Shown: piece after piece, positions 14,203 through 27,700 of the stretch
Layout of the letters: each line of letters begins with the position of its first letter
How positions within the stretch are numbered: position 1 is the first letter of the stretch
NCBI GenBank assembly: GCA_039881145.1
Contig: JAYKKI010000127.1
Coordinates: forward strand, 682,001-746,000
Source of the DNA: Druceiella hillmani
Lineage: Eukaryota > Arthropoda > Insecta > Lepidoptera > Hepialidae
Length of the DNA stretch: 64,000 bases
Direction of reading: 5' to 3'
Translations under genes and position numbers: made by a program
Notes under the pieces: model-generated
Told to the model about the DNA's origin: nothing
The model's database searches: none
The model's input: only the letters and a program-made list of their open reading frames with translations

Positions 14203-16435
14203 TAGTAAATATTTGCCAAAATTCTTCCAAGTTTTTTTTTCTGTAAACTTATACAAAACAGAAGCTGCATAATTTTAAGACGTGAAAAATATATTTATGT
14301 AAAATTCTTGTTTACTTTATTATAGTTTTAATTAATAAAAATAAAACAGTACATCATAAGTAAAAATGTAATTACTATATTCAAATTAAAGTAATAGTTG
14401 TTGATCAGTACGAATAAATATATTCGCATATCTGGATATTTGCAAAAAGTTCACGGGAAACGTTAGATTAGAATTATAAGAAAAACAAACGATTAAATAA
14501 GTGTCGAATTGATTCTTTGAGAATTGTTTTATCGTAAAGCTAATTAAGTAGGTATATTACAGAAAAATAAAAAAGTAAAAAAATTGGTTGTCACCTACTA
14601 ATTTCAAAAACAATTATAAATGTATAATAATTCATGATTTTCAGATCTTTTCATTTATTTATACTATAAGATCTTCCCATGAGCAAAATTGTAGGTTAAG
14701 AGAAAATACATATAATTGATGAGTTACCCAATATCAAAGTATGTGGTATTTGAAAGCATTACCTCTTTATTGCAGTAAGTTAGAAATAATATTTTTTTGT
14801 TTCATTGATATAAATTGATACCTCTACCTGTTCTTCTAATAAAGGGTCTAAATAGACAGACACAGATGGATTATGGAGTGATACTTAATTTTTAATATAC
14901 TAAACTTTTATTTTTTTATTCTGAGGTCTATTTCCTCTTGAGTCGGTCCCTCACTTTCAACAGGTTTCTACGAAATGTGTCCATAGTGTTCGAGAATTTT
15001 TCGACAGATAGTGAACCTTTTTGCTACTACGAAATCAGGATCAAGACGTTCAGAATCGACACGTGGTCCTGCAATCGACCTATGATATGTTGAGGTTCTT
15101 CTTCCGTTAGGACGTTTTAAACTTTTTACCCTTCTATGATAGGCCATCTTCAAAATTACTGATGAGGGTTCTTAATAAATGCGACTTAGCTTATATGGAG
15201 ATGTTTCTGTCTTTCCACACTTTCTTGAAATAACGTTATATTTCTTCTTCATATCCAATGTTTTTGGGGCACGTTGAAACACAGGTAGTTGAAGTTTTCA
15301 ACAATGTCTAGTTTTGTAGATTCAGTGACTTTCGTTTCCGGGATCCATTCAATAGTATCAGATTTATCCTAGACCCATTAAGTTTATTTACATATCATTG
15401 AAGATAATATATAGTAATTTAAGATTATATAGCATTTTTGTTAACCTATTGGAAAAAGTAATAAGATTTTCAATCTGAAAGTATATTTCCAATTATATTT
15501 TTCAGACAAATTATCGTGAATATCTCAAAATGTATGTAATTTCTAATCATCCTTAAAGTCTTCCAATAAATTTTAGGTAAACTGCTAGTAGCACCGTTTC
15601 TGGGGAAATGATTTTAATTTTAGCATTATCAGAGATGGGAGGGGCGGTGTATTCTACATATTATATTTTTGGTGAACATTTTCAATAATATAACTTGAAT
15701 GATTTCACGTAAAATTCAAAGGATAATAAGTCTAATTTGTTCTTTCAATTAATATTTTGCATTTGTTCTTTCAATAATAATACAAAAACAAATCTAGTGA
15801 TTTATTTGATTCATTCAAATATTTTTGTTTTAATATTTCCGAGTGTTTGATTATTGACCATATGCGGCTTAGTATGTTTTAGAGCTGGAATAAATTTAAG
15901 TTTCTGCGCCTAACGGTCTACGATAGGAACGGCTGTGCTAGGCGAATACATGCAAAGATGGACCGGCATATGAGTGATCATTTATTGACTACATTTCTTT
16001 TTCTTCTAATTTATTATTTCCTTCATCACAAAATAGGATACAAAGTCCAAAAGAAAAAAAATAAATATATGCATAAGAAAGGTTATAGTAAAAGAAATAT
16101 ATTTAATTAAAAGTATAATTTAAAAATATAATCTCTCCAATATAAAACAACTGAATCTATCCTGTACCATAAATACATGATGAAATGCCGCTTCCGCAGC
16201 CATAATTAAACATATATTTGCTTTTGCATTGTTGTAACATCTAATTAAATAACATAAATTATTTGTTGCTACTCAATTTTCACTTTTAACATTTGCTAAT
16301 TAAATTATTATTGAACATATCTTTTTATTATAAAAGGGCAGGATGTATATATCTGGTATTTTATTAGCACCACAAATTTAGGTAATTTGAACATCTTCAC
16401 AGAAACAGCGCAATTACCCGCGGTGATCCAATTTT
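14203..16435. other. Non-coding stretch with weak coding-like trace
   Basis: The minus strand between about 15,360 and 14,930 has base composition nearer to coding DNA and a 61-codon frame containing DPDFVVAKRFTICRKILEHY. No family was recognised and upstream frames are broken. It may be a very old pseudogene. The rest is featureless AT-rich DNA. Confidence 0.3.
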
Positions 16436-16540
16436 ATTAATTAGAATTAAATTAAACTACGTGATTTAATATTATTTCTACTTTATTTAAATTCTTTATC
16501 GCTATCTAGATTTCGTTATATTACAAGATCTTTAAGTAAT
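16436..16540 (-). repeat. Degenerate half-copy of the hammerhead-bearing repeat
   Basis: AAACTACGTGATTTAATATTATTTCTACTTTATTTAAATTCTT, seen here in pieces, matches the arm sequence of the 44.7 and 53.0 kb copies. Beyond it a decayed ribozyme-like box remains on the minus strand (AAAGAT...TTGTAATATAACGAAATCTAG), with broken stem I and core bases. There is no inverted partner arm. Confidence 0.6.
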
Positions 16541-18124
16541 GAATTTCTACAAAGTAAACACCAAACATACTCAATATGTTTTATAATAAGTTTAAATTTT
16601 TAATAATTATAGATAAAATTGATAGTGATGTTTTTTATTAAAGTATAATAGGATACCACAAACAAAAACTAATAAGAGGCGTCATATGAGAAACAATAAT
16701 GACATTTAAAATCATAGCAAAAATGTGTAAAACAGATGAAAAAATTTTAGTTTTTACGATTCAAAATATTAAACAATCAATTAACACCTCAAAAAATTAA
16801 ATGAAATGGAAATTCGCTTATTATACTCCACTAGATAAAATAAGAAATGAATACTTAAGATAGAACCTTAAACACAAACCTATAATAGAAAAAGTTAAAG
16901 AAAAATGGCACCTATTCTATGCATATATCTAGCGATAGCCGGACGATCCCATGGTAAAATTTACCTTAAACTTACCAAAGACGACATATAGACATGAAAA
17001 GCCATCCTCCACTTGGTTAATGTAAATCAAAAAAACCTAAAAGAAATCCAACTTGATGCTAACACAGCAAAAAAATGCCAAGTAAATGTGCAAACGGTCT
17101 AGCATAGCAATAATATATTTTTTTAATGTTGAAATATTTCATGACATTCCATTACATACACAACTAAATTATTTAAACAATCTGGCTATAGATTTAGTCA
17201 AGACGGAAATAAAACTGTCAAATAGATTTAATCAATGACAAAAAAATTGTCGAAATCATTAAATGTAACCATGACAAAGTTTTTTTAGCCGAGTTCGATG
17301 CTTCTTGAGCTTCCATTTTGGTCTTGAAAGTAACTTGTTCCGAAAAGAAGGTTTAGATAATTTTCCTATGTAATCCAAGCTTATCATTGTAGTAATTTAA
17401 TGATCTAAAGTTGTTGATATAAATTGAAAAAAATAGCTGAATAATAAGCGACAAAAAGTTACAATAGATTTGTGATTAATGATCATAATAAAGGTACGCT
17501 CTCAACTTTCAACCACATATTATATTCATCTCACAGTAATTTACATTTCTTGACAAAAAATTAAATTTTTACACCGGAAAATACCTAAATTATAAAGCGA
17601 AATATATTTCATTCAAAATAAATAAATTTATTTCAATTATATTGCAGGGGAAATTCTACACCATTATATTACATTTGTGTAAATCTATGATGTTCTATTG
17701 CAGGAACGATAAGCTCCATGAAAATTTCATTGGTATAATTATTACTAAACTCGGTTGAGCCATTTCATAGCTGCAAAAAACTAAATTTTTTTAATATTAT
17801 GTCATATGGAAAATTTCAATAATATCAAATGGGAGATGAAAAATTCATTCCTTTAGTGTACTAATTGCTTTTGAGTCCAAATAAATTTTGGAGACATTTT
17901 ACTGCAGCGGAAGACGTATCAGCGTCCATAAGTAATTCTATACAAATATTCTTATGTACTTGTTCAAATACTTTCTTAAAATCAAAATTAATTACATCTA
18001 CCTACCGTTCACTATCAATTTTGTTTGAAATAAATACGTTTAAATAAATAGAGTATTTCATTCTGTCGCTCCTAGAATGATTTAGAAATTTTTCATCGAT
18101 TTGATGATATATGTACTTATATAT

Positions 18125-18128
<4 letters not shown>
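16541..18128. other. AT-rich non-coding stretch
   Basis: No supported gene, RNA or repeat was seen on either strand. Confidence 0.55.
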
Positions 18129-18179
<51 letters not shown>

Positions 18180-18180
18180 T
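18129..18180. repeat. (TA)n microsatellite
   Basis: About 40 bp of pure TA with TATG/TATT edges. Confidence 0.95.
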
Positions 18181-18284
18181 TACATATATCTTAACAAGTG
18201 GTAATTATTGAAATGTTTAGCATAAATTTTGTAGAAATTTATTATCAATTGATATTTGTCGTCAGAAGAATGGTTATGAAATTC

Positions 18285-18640
18285 ACAGGCTATGTATGTA
18301 CATGTGTGAGTAAGTTTGTTCCCTTATCCAGACTAAACTGCTGAAGTGATTTTAAAAAGTGAGGTGTCTTTAGATTTAACTTGATCCAGATCCAGATGGT
18401 TGTATAGCTTAAAACATGATTTGATCCAAAGAGTGTTTTAAGCTATATAACGTTTTGAATTTTAAAGGCTATATATGTATGTATAAATGTATGCATGTGC
18501 ATATGTTTGTTCCGTCGCACAGACTAAATTACTTAAGTGATTTCAACAATTGTGGTGTCTTAAGATGTATTATGATCCAGTGAATACCATAAGGCTGCTA
18601 CGAAGTTATAAATCTCAAAGGCTGTGTATGTATTTTGTGC
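18285..18640. repeat. Two diverged tandem units, Helitron- or MITE-like
   Basis: Two related blocks (about 18,285-18,415 and 18,465-18,595) share GTTTGTTCC, CAGACTAAA, AAGTGATTT, GTGGTGTCTT or similar, and a GATCCA string. A third partial unit (AAAGGCTGTGTATGTA) follows. GGCTATGTATGTA leading into TTTGTTCC is common at the edge of non-autonomous Helitrons in insects, but no terminal hairpin with a CTRR end was found here. Confidence 0.5.
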
Positions 18641-21369
18641 TTTTTAGTTATTTTTTGCTATAGTTGAATTTTAGTTTTTAGAAAATTCGAAATTTTGCTC
18701 AATGGCATCCCGCCTCCCTTCTCCTTCAATACTTATGACGAATTATGACACACGATATTCAACAAATTTTGAAATAATGTGTTGGTGAAGCTCTTGGTGA
18801 ACCGGACATGGAAGGAATATACCAAATTCCAATTTTTTATTCAATAAATCACATGTGACTTTTACACATGAAAAACTTCTCTATGGCATAATTATGGATG
18901 GTATTTTACCCGCTCCATGTTACGCGAGTCGAACTTGCACTAGCGAGAATATTTTTAACAAAAAAAATTCAAACAGTATGCTGAATACAATTGTAATAAT
19001 AATTTATGGATTTACTGAAATAATTGTCGTTACATTTGAATTCTCATTAAATTCTATGATGCAATTACGCAAAATGGACATTATGTCTAAATAAAATAAC
19101 TAGTTACATTTGTGTTCTACTTCTTATTCGCAGTCTTCATTATGAAAATGTTATCTGAAAGGATGGCTTCAGTATTCCATGGATTATTTCTTTCCAACTT
19201 TTCTTTCTCTTAGTCTGTCTTGTTGCTGTGGTTGCTATGAGGGTTGTAAGTATTTTGATTTAACCTCACCTGCGACTAAACTTTTGCTCTTGTTAGCGCT
19301 TCTCCTCAAACTTGCCAATCGTTAAAAGTTTCTTCAAGGTTTCTGCATGTTACAAGACTGGAGTAATGAAGAACTTTTTAATAATTAGTTGTCAATTTGT
19401 TAAAATTTTCAGTTGGACAAGAATAGATTTATTTATTCTCCTATCTGTATTGCTGTATCGCAGAAATATATCTATGTAGCAACTCTATTTTATGAGCGAA
19501 CTGACCAAGAGGCGGCGCTATAAAGGAAGATGAAGGAAACGAATATTTGGACCGGTTTTTCTCGTTAACGTTGGAGGTGTCCGTATGGCTGTATTGTAGT
19601 ATTATGTTAGCAAAAAGTAAGCGATGATATTCGAAAACAGATTTCACAAAAGAGTTACGCTGAGATCACTACATTTGGGATGGGGACGTGTATACTATTG
19701 GATTTAATATTATTGGATTTAAACTGAATAGTTTTCAGGAATGTAATTAATACCGTTGTCCACAAACGTATTCAGTACGTTGAATATACTAAGACATCAA
19801 TGTTTGAAATTGCAGTGCGAGTGTATACAGACAAAATTATTATTTTTGAGAATATCCTATTTTCCAGGTAAAAATTTTCGATTTAAATTACGTTGCGTTT
19901 AAATAACAGTTAATTATATGCAAATAGTTTTTAGTTTACGTGTCGTTTTGCTGTGTTTGTTGTATTTTTAAGGGACAGGTAATCTTTTTCCAAGAAAACA
20001 TAACAATTTTTCACAAAAAGGAAGCGTTTTGTTTCAGCTCCACTGTCATTGAAATGTCAAACTTTTTAAAATTGACAAACTTTTTATACGCAAAGTATGC
20101 TCACTCCTTAGATTCTTAGCGTCATGGTTTTAAACTTTTTCAATAAATGGGAAAAAACGTCATTCAAGAAATTAGGAATAGACAAAAATAGACAAGAATC
20201 TTTGGTCCCCAACCATAAATATGGTAGATTGCGAACTATATAACCTCTAATCGTCATCGCGTGGGGTGTAGAGAAATGTTTGAGACTGAACGTGAGCGAT
20301 ATTTCTTAATATACTTTCTGATTTTAACATAAATTTGTTTTTTAGGAAATATCACTGTATCGGCTTAATCACTGATTATGGATTAGATTTTATTACGAAA
20401 GAAAGAAACCTAGAAAATTTGCTTTGAATTATTTATTACTAGCCTTTCCTTAATCTATCTTCATTTAATGTACCGTGAATTCCGTTATTAGTAAAGGGCA
20501 AGATTCTAAATTTCAATTTACTGCCCTATATTTTTGGATTATCAACGTCTAAATTAAAATTGTTGCATTTTTCCTTATTTTTCCATGTTACCAATTTTAT
20601 TAATTCTGAAATTTTCAGATGAAAAACCAAACATATTCTTTATAAAGTATTGTTATAGCAGATAATAGACACCAATAATATCAAAGCAATAACTTTAATA
20701 ATATTTTTTTCTCACGTCATTTGTAACGGCCCCGAGAAACTACGTCACATAGAAGTACATTATATATAAATTTAATATAAAAATTTCATAATTAAACAGA
20801 AAGGTTATGATTAAAACTGTAGATGAAATTACAAATTATCGACTTTGCTTGTTTTGAGTGCCTTCTGGTATGGAGTCATAATTTATACGAAAGCAGTATT
20901 ATTAACTTTAAGAAAATCTAAAGAAATTTTGTACATCGACTACGTTTTTGGTTGACAAAATAGGTTTATTATTTGTTTTATTTAGAGCGCAATTTTAATG
21001 GACAGAAATCCGGAATAGGTGAAATCTCCATATACTTACATTTTCTTGTTTTATTTTTAAAAATCCTCCTTATCTGAAATATCTTAGAAGCATATGCTTG
21101 TCTGCACAATGTATAGAGCTATGATCTGAAAACTTTTATTACGTAGCCGATTGGAACAGAAAAAATTTTGTTGAACCAGAACTAATATTTTAAGACAAAT
21201 TAGGGCGAGCTGCTAGCTTATCTTCCAAATTTTTAAGTTTACTTCTCCTCTTCCCTATTCGTATAAAACAATCATGACTAAATAAATTTTAGATATAAGA
21301 GGATTAACTAATTATCTATAGACCAAAAATATTTCTAACCAATAAGCAAGTATCATAAAGACTAAGAAA
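18641..21369. other. AT-rich non-coding stretch
   Basis: Scattered short frames (18,855-19,094 plus; 19,441-19,647 minus) show no recognisable motif. No repeat or RNA gene was seen. Confidence 0.5.
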
Positions 21370-22090
21370 GCCATATGATGGCAAAGGCGGTCTAAATTTT
21401 TATTGAGGATAAGAACACAAATATATCCACGCACTAAATAAGAAAATGAAATCCTCGTGTTAGTACCTACGTCTACTGTTATGAGGTCAAGAGTCAGGTC
21501 GGTGTATATAAATTGGTCTATTTCTTGAAAGTGTTAGTAGTAATAAAAAACTTTTTTACTTTATGCAGAGTTATGTTATATAACATATACTTTATATGTA
21601 CCTTAAGAAAGAGGGTTTCAGAAAATACTGCAATTCCATTTCAACCATTCAAGTAATTTCTAAATGCAAGGGAGAGATGCAGAATTAGCCATATCTTTTT
21701 ATATTTAGGGGTAGCATCGAGAATTAAATCACAATCTCACTCTCAGTCATTCCAATCGCCTTTTATCGTAAAACTGTAATTATTTTCCAGATATTATTAA
21801 GGAAAATCACAGCAAGTCAAGATAATGTTACGAATTTATTTCTGCATATTCTTTTCATAAAATAAAATTATTTCTTTGAACAACTAATTGAAAAACACTA
21901 AACGGAAACGTTAACGACACTAACTATGAATTGTGGAAGATCATATTTGTAAAATTGCATTTCAAAAGTATATTTTTTTAAAGAATCAGAACTCTACCTG
22001 ACAACCAAATAAACAACTTACAACTTATAGATATATTTGCTGTATGCATTCGGTTTTTGTACTTTGAACTAGAAATCAAATTTCCATAGC
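21370..22090. repeat. Dispersed repeat, copy B (pair of 1-960)
   Basis: Same-orientation diverged copy of 1-960, sharing the ordered landmarks GTACCTACGTCTA, GAGGTCAAG, TATATTTAGG, GTAGCATC and AATTGAAAAACACT. It lies just upstream of the RTE-type LINE tail at 22.2 kb, so it might be part of that element's body or an independent repeat. Confidence 0.7.
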
Positions 22091-22179
22091 TCAACGCAAC
22101 CAAATAAATAAACCAACTTTTCCGGTTTATTCATTAGCCATTTTAGTTGATACTTCTTATTTGATTTGTGCTTGTGTTT

Positions 22180-22350
22180 AGGCAAAAAGCAGGGACAAAA
22201 AAAAGACCTAAAATGAGATAAGCAGATGCGATGGAGAAAGATTTTGAGGTTCTGAAGGTCCGTAACTGGAAATCGGCTGTCACACAGAGGTCTGCATGGA
22301 AGTCGCTTCAAAGGAAAGCTTGGGCCCGCCCTGGGCTGTCGATCTACTGA
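22180..22350 (+). pseudogene. C-terminal end of an RTE-type LINE reverse transcriptase
   Basis: The plus-strand frame reads KKRPKMR, a stop, ADAMEKDFEVLKVRNWKSA, then VTQRSAWKSLQRKAWARPGL and a stop at 22,348-22,350. This matches by eye the characteristic end of RTE-clade endonuclease/reverse transcriptases (R-P-x-x-R-W...D-L..L-x-V..W...A-x-D-R..W...). The short TGATGATGAT run at the stop resembles the simple 3' tails of RTE elements. Only about 55 codons survive, with one stop, so the copy is 5'-truncated or decayed. The clade is inferred from the C-terminal motif only. Confidence 0.7.
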
Positions 22351-25300
22351 TGATGATATTATTTGCTTTGGAAATAAAGGTTTGCACTTTGAATATTTCT
22401 TTGGAGACGCAAGTTTATACGTCGAATATTTTGCGCGCAGTGCTAGGAATTTGCCGAAATCTTATAATTCTTTTAAATTTTCGTCTGTTTCGGCATTTTC
22501 ATCTGTTGTTTAAATTTGGCAGACAATAATTTCGGGACGAATTTAAATAAATTTTTCGCTACAATAATGCATGGAATCAAAATTTATAATTTTTCTCCTG
22601 ACTCGTATGCAGATTAAGGATACTTTTGAAGGAAAAACATTACTACTGAATGTAACTCCCTCCACTGTGTTAAAAAATCTACACTAGCAAAGACGCTGGA
22701 ATAACTGGTTATGTATCAATTATAAGTTATTTAATTGTGTGCTTGAAATCATTATAATTAACACACTATTGTCTTCACATGTGTTTTTGAAAAGTAAGAA
22801 ATGTTTGCCACCTCTAGATTTACTCGCGTGAAAATATTGATTTTCCTCACTTAATACTCTAAATTGCGTGTAAATATAAAAACTGCTATACTTTGTTGTG
22901 CAATGTTTTATATAAGATCGATGTATAAGGGTTATTGATTGCTTCAAATAAAAGGAAAAAACGAGAATTATTGTTGAAAACAGTCCTGAAAAATTTTAGA
23001 AATTTATGCTACCGAGGGTTTTCTAATAAATGTTTTTCTATGTTGTTTGGTTTTCCGTTATAAAATTTATTTTAATTACCTTGAGTTTAAGCTAGGTCTG
23101 AAGTGCAGTAAATTTAACATAATTGCTCCCTTAAAAAAATACTGCGAAAGGATCAAACTCCTCTTAAAAAGTTACCAAAAAAAATAATGAAAGAAGCTAA
23201 GTTCATTCACAGCTACAAAACTAATTTTATTTGAGTGCAATAAATATTTATCTCTTTATTGATTTGCCCTGTGTTGAATTTATTGATTTGCCCTGTGTTG
23301 AATTTATAAAATTACAAAACGTTTTTTTTTTAAACTCTGGTTTCAAAACCATAAATATCTAAAAATTATCCAAGGCAGCAAAGTTCAGTGTATAGTAAGC
23401 AATATGTATTATCAAATTTATTTCCCTTCTTGAAATAACTTTTATGATTCTAAGAGCTTTTAGTGAAAGAATAGACCAGCTAAATATATTATTTTCAAGA
23501 ATTCTATATACCAGATAGGTAAGCAAATCACAAGGCACTTAAAGTCATAAAAATTATGGAAACGTCACGTAACAATTTATATCATCCTGACTGATTCAAT
23601 ACTATTACTGTGAAATGTGCAAAGCACATCATCATTGCAATTTGCAATATAAGTACTAGAATGTATGTTATTATTGCATATTTGCTAAAATCAAAAAGTA
23701 GCTTGTTATTTACAACTTTCTAAAAATACTACACTAATGTCATCTTGCAATAGTTCAATATATTTGTTGCCTGCAATAATGAGCGTTTGATATTTACTTC
23801 ATTTCTTACTTGAATTTACTATGAGTTAAAGATAAAACCTATGAATGATTTGTCCATAACGGGTCAATGCTTGATAAATATATACAATTATTTTCAAAAA
23901 CATGCTTTATGACTTTTTCTCTATTCTAAATTATTTGATGGTATCATGTTCCCAACTAATATCTATATTAATTTTATTGTCAATCAGGTTAAAAACTATA
24001 AGCTTAAGATGTGAATTATGAAATCAGGTCAAAAATTATATGATACGAGAATACTACATGATAGTTTAAATGTTTTAAACGATTTAAAATGCTTGCTGTA
24101 TTTTTGTATTCTTTGGAATTAAGAAACAAAAATGTTATATAAAGATTTCCTTTCGTTTTTCTGAAGGCTGTAAATTAATTTAAAAATAAGACATGGGCGT
24201 AAAATTATTCGATCAAAAAGCATTTTTAAATTTTTTTTAAACATAAGTTATTGACTTCTTTGGTTTTCTCTTTAATATGCTTTATTTCTGAAGCGAAATT
24301 CAGAATGAAAATAGCCGCTATTCAAATCTATTTCTTATTCAACCAAATCTTATAAGCAGATCATGTTTAAAAATATATATTAGTTGAATTAAAAATCCTT
24401 TTCTCTTGTTTAGAAATAAAATAAAATAGCTATTTTCGTTAGTGAATTGAAACTTATTTTTTTTAAATTATGCACAATATTGAGAAGTGTTTCTACAGCG
24501 CTTGAGATATGGAGACTTTATATGTTGTGATTTCATTAAGCTATACTATACGTATGTGATTTAATCTTAATGGGATATACAAGTTTGAACTACGATTTAT
24601 AGATTCCTCTTTTTTATTATCATGGAATTATTATCATGATGGATTACATTTAAATTTCTTTCGTGATTGAAGTCCTAAATTAAATACGTAATTTTTTATC
24701 ATTACTTACCTGGAACAATGTTTATTTTCTTATATTCGTAATAAATATCCTTCTAATGTAACTATTAAAATACATTTTTGCAAAGGAAGAAAACATATAA
24801 TAATAATCATAATAAAAATATTATTTCAACAAAATAATTAAAAATTTTGTTCACAATGCGTACATCACTACATCACTAAAAGTCTTTCCACAACGATCGT
24901 CACGTCTTTCTTTCACACTAACATATAATTTTTTACTCCACTCAATAAACTAAGTTGCATCGCACGATTAATAAACATCCTTCATATATGGATTCCTTTG
25001 AATCATTAACCTCATCCTATCAAAATAAACTTATTGCCAATGGTATTAAGAAGTAACTTTTATTACAACTAAAGATTTAATATCGTTTTTATACTTAAAT
25101 TTATAATAATTTAAAATAATTTCATTTATTAATTTGAAATATTTTATCTTAATTTCAATTTACTACCCACTACTAGTTTTTCAGTTAATTTATTCACTTC
25201 ATTATAATTAACTGAAATGTACCTTATTTAGAAGTATTTCATCTAAATTTTTAGACCCAGTTAATATTGCTGAGCCTACACTTTTGGTGTTATTAGAAAG

Positions 25301-25889
25301 AAATGTATTTTTGTCTAATTTAATTGTAAAATTGTTGTTTCTAATTTTGTAACATATGAAATAATAGGTAAATAAATTATTTTACATTGGACCAACAACG
25401 AAGTTATGAATAAACAAATTGGGTACAATACATTCGCCATGAAGACTTAAATAGGTTTCCACATACTATTTTAATTTTACACATTTTTGTCAGATTTGTT
25501 ATGATGTCTTTTTTCTAACCATATTAATTTAAATAATTGTAACTAGATTATCATTATACCAATTTTTGTCCCGTTGAACAAAGTTTCGAAAAACAGTATA
25601 CACTCTGTACTCACATCCATGAAGCAATGCGTAGAAGCAAAATTACTACAGAATTTTGTTTCAATCAATTTACAAACAATATTTTGCTTCGGTTTACTCT
25701 AATAATACGTAGGTTAAATAATTACATTTAATTTGTTTAATAGGCGGACAATTATGATCTTTGAAACACCAATTTTTTAACAAACACCAAAAATAAAATA
25801 TCTTTTAAAACATATTATAATAACAAGATACATTATAAAGCTCGTCATAATTTATATTTATTAATATAACATTATTTAATTTTGTAATT
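22351..25889. other. AT-rich non-coding stretch
   Basis: Apart from the 24-bp duplication at 23,255-23,302, nothing supported was found. The 75-codon minus-strand frame at 22,720-22,947 has no recognisable motif. Confidence 0.5.
23255..23302. repeat. 24-bp tandem duplication
   Basis: Two identical 24-bp units (23,255-23,278 and 23,279-23,302), each containing GATTTGCCCTGTGTTGAA. Confidence 0.92.
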
Positions 25890-26280
25890 CAATGTCTAAG
25901 TGCAAACAGCACCATTGTCTATCTTCTCATATCACTTTCTACGTTAGATTCTCGGAAGTTATCAGGCGCTTGATTCTAATTTGCATAACGACTTGGAAGA
26001 TTTTCCGGATGAAAAAGTAAAGAGAAAACGCTAATGAAGTGAAATGGGCAGAGGCCGTTGAAAATGATATGCGATTTCCTGTGATCAGTATCGCAAACGA
26101 AATTACGACAGGTATAAATACAATTCGTTTTATAGGAAAAATTAATTATGTTGTGTAAAATGTGTAATATTGTTAAGTTTGATGGTAATTAGAATGGCGA
26201 ATGTTATTCTAAGCCCACTATGCAGCTCCTCAAGAATACATTTTTATGATTGTCGTCATATCACTGTAAAATAAACACAA
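25890..26280. repeat. Dispersed repeat (pair of 35.75-36.24 kb)
   Basis: Shares, in the same orientation with 35,750-36,240, a TTCTCGG block, GCGCTTGATTCTAATTT (GCGCTCGATTCTAATTT in the other copy), then TGAAAATGAT followed by ATTTCCTG. Divergence is high. A short plus-strand frame around 26,035-26,160 (KWAEAVENDMRFPVISIANE) is not preserved in the other copy, so coding is not supported. Confidence 0.55.
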
Positions 26281-27565
26281 TTAAAATGATCTAGGTACAA
26301 AGAAATGATATGCGGTTAAAGAAAACACAATTTTTAAATTAAACGATGTCAAAAGATTTCTACTTGAAGCAATGTCATTTAATAAGACCCGCGGCATGGC
26401 TGAACAAATAATATTAATGATGATATACGATGTAATAGATAAATTTATGATGAACATAATCTGCAAATATATTTTGTAGTAGATATTATATGTTTAGTAA
26501 TAGTATTTCTCAGTGAAATTGTGTGATATCGGCGAAGGTGTTGGTTAAAATGCGAACGTCGGCTTGCTCTCTCGCCGGTACAAGCATTCCATTTTTGGAT
26601 ACCGGTGTTGAGGCATAGGTTCATTGTGATGTAATTGTATTGTAGACATTGAATTTTTTCTGTAAAATATCATATTTCGTGTGTTTTTTTACATTAGTTC
26701 GTTTTTAAAACAATGTTTTATCGATTAGTCAAAATTAAATATCTTTGATACTTTGTAATAATATTATTTAATAAATAATTTTCTTTATAGGTAACATTTA
26801 ATTAAACTAATATTTCTATCAAAAATATCGTGTTATGTTATTATATGTTTTTTATATAATGTAATGCTTATAAATTTTTCGAAACACTTCATTTTACTTA
26901 AATAATTTTCCCTTAAATATAAAATATAACCTATATTATCTAAGTTACGTGTATATACATGGTGAAAGTCCACACTAATGAGAAAAATTGTATTTTTTAA
27001 TGCCGAATACCAAATAAATCCATATTTAGTTACTAATGTGAATGTAAGAAAAAGGTTTACAATACCATAACTGTCAAAATTCGTTTCTTTAATAAGATTC
27101 TCTCTTGAAATTGAATGGAGTACAGTTTATAGAATAATAATTAGTGTGTCCTTCAATAATTATATTTTAAGTCACTAATAAAGAAGGCTAGATAACTTAT
27201 TTTCTTCCCCATTTTAGTTTCTGAGTGTATAGTTAGTTCTGATTATTCTGAGTTTATATTATAAATTCAAACGTCGTATGGTCTATTTATTTGTCCTTTT
27301 GCTGTATCTTGCAATTTTATTAATGATTAAAAATACCCTGTTCGTTATATTAAAGTGTAAACGTAATTGTACATTTATATGTATGTATAAATGTGTCAAA
27401 TACTTAATCATTTTCAACACTAAAAAAAGATGAACTGGACTGGAAAATTTACACTGAGATCAAATTTTATGCGACGATACATAACAAAAGTGACTATTTG
27501 TGAAAATATAGGCACAGATTACTAACAAGCCAGTAACGAGAATAGCCTTGGGATTTTTTTTAAAT
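26281..27565. other. AT-rich non-coding stretch
   Basis: A GC-richer patch near 26,540-26,610 stands out but has no recognised structure. No gene is supported. Confidence 0.45.
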
Positions 27566-27569
27566 GCAG

Positions 27570-27700
27570 GTGAGCTGCCGGTTATTGGAGTAGTAAGGCG
27601 CGAATCGTAACTAGATAGGACCCGAGTTCGTATTTCACTAACACATTGACAGATTGAAAAAATGTTTAACAGATTGAAAAAATTTCGAATTCAGGTCTTT
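27570..27700 (+). repeat. Possible degenerate tRNA-derived SINE
   Basis: GC-richer than its surroundings. A TTGGAGTAGTAAGG stretch resembles a pol III box A and CCGAGTTCGTATTTC resembles a box B about 40 bp downstream. An A-rich 20-bp unit (ACAGATTGAAAAAAT) is then tandemly repeated, as SINE tails often are. No second copy was found in the window. Confidence 0.3.

Noticed and set aside
14930..15360. Minus-strand region thought to be an RTE reverse-transcriptase piece (IVENFNYLC)
   Set aside because: Only one short string is similar and the following sequence does not fit any reverse-transcriptase block.
22069..22529. Two overlapping frames on opposite strands near the RTE tail
   Set aside because: They are shadow frames of the RTE C-terminal relic, which lies in a different plus-strand frame.
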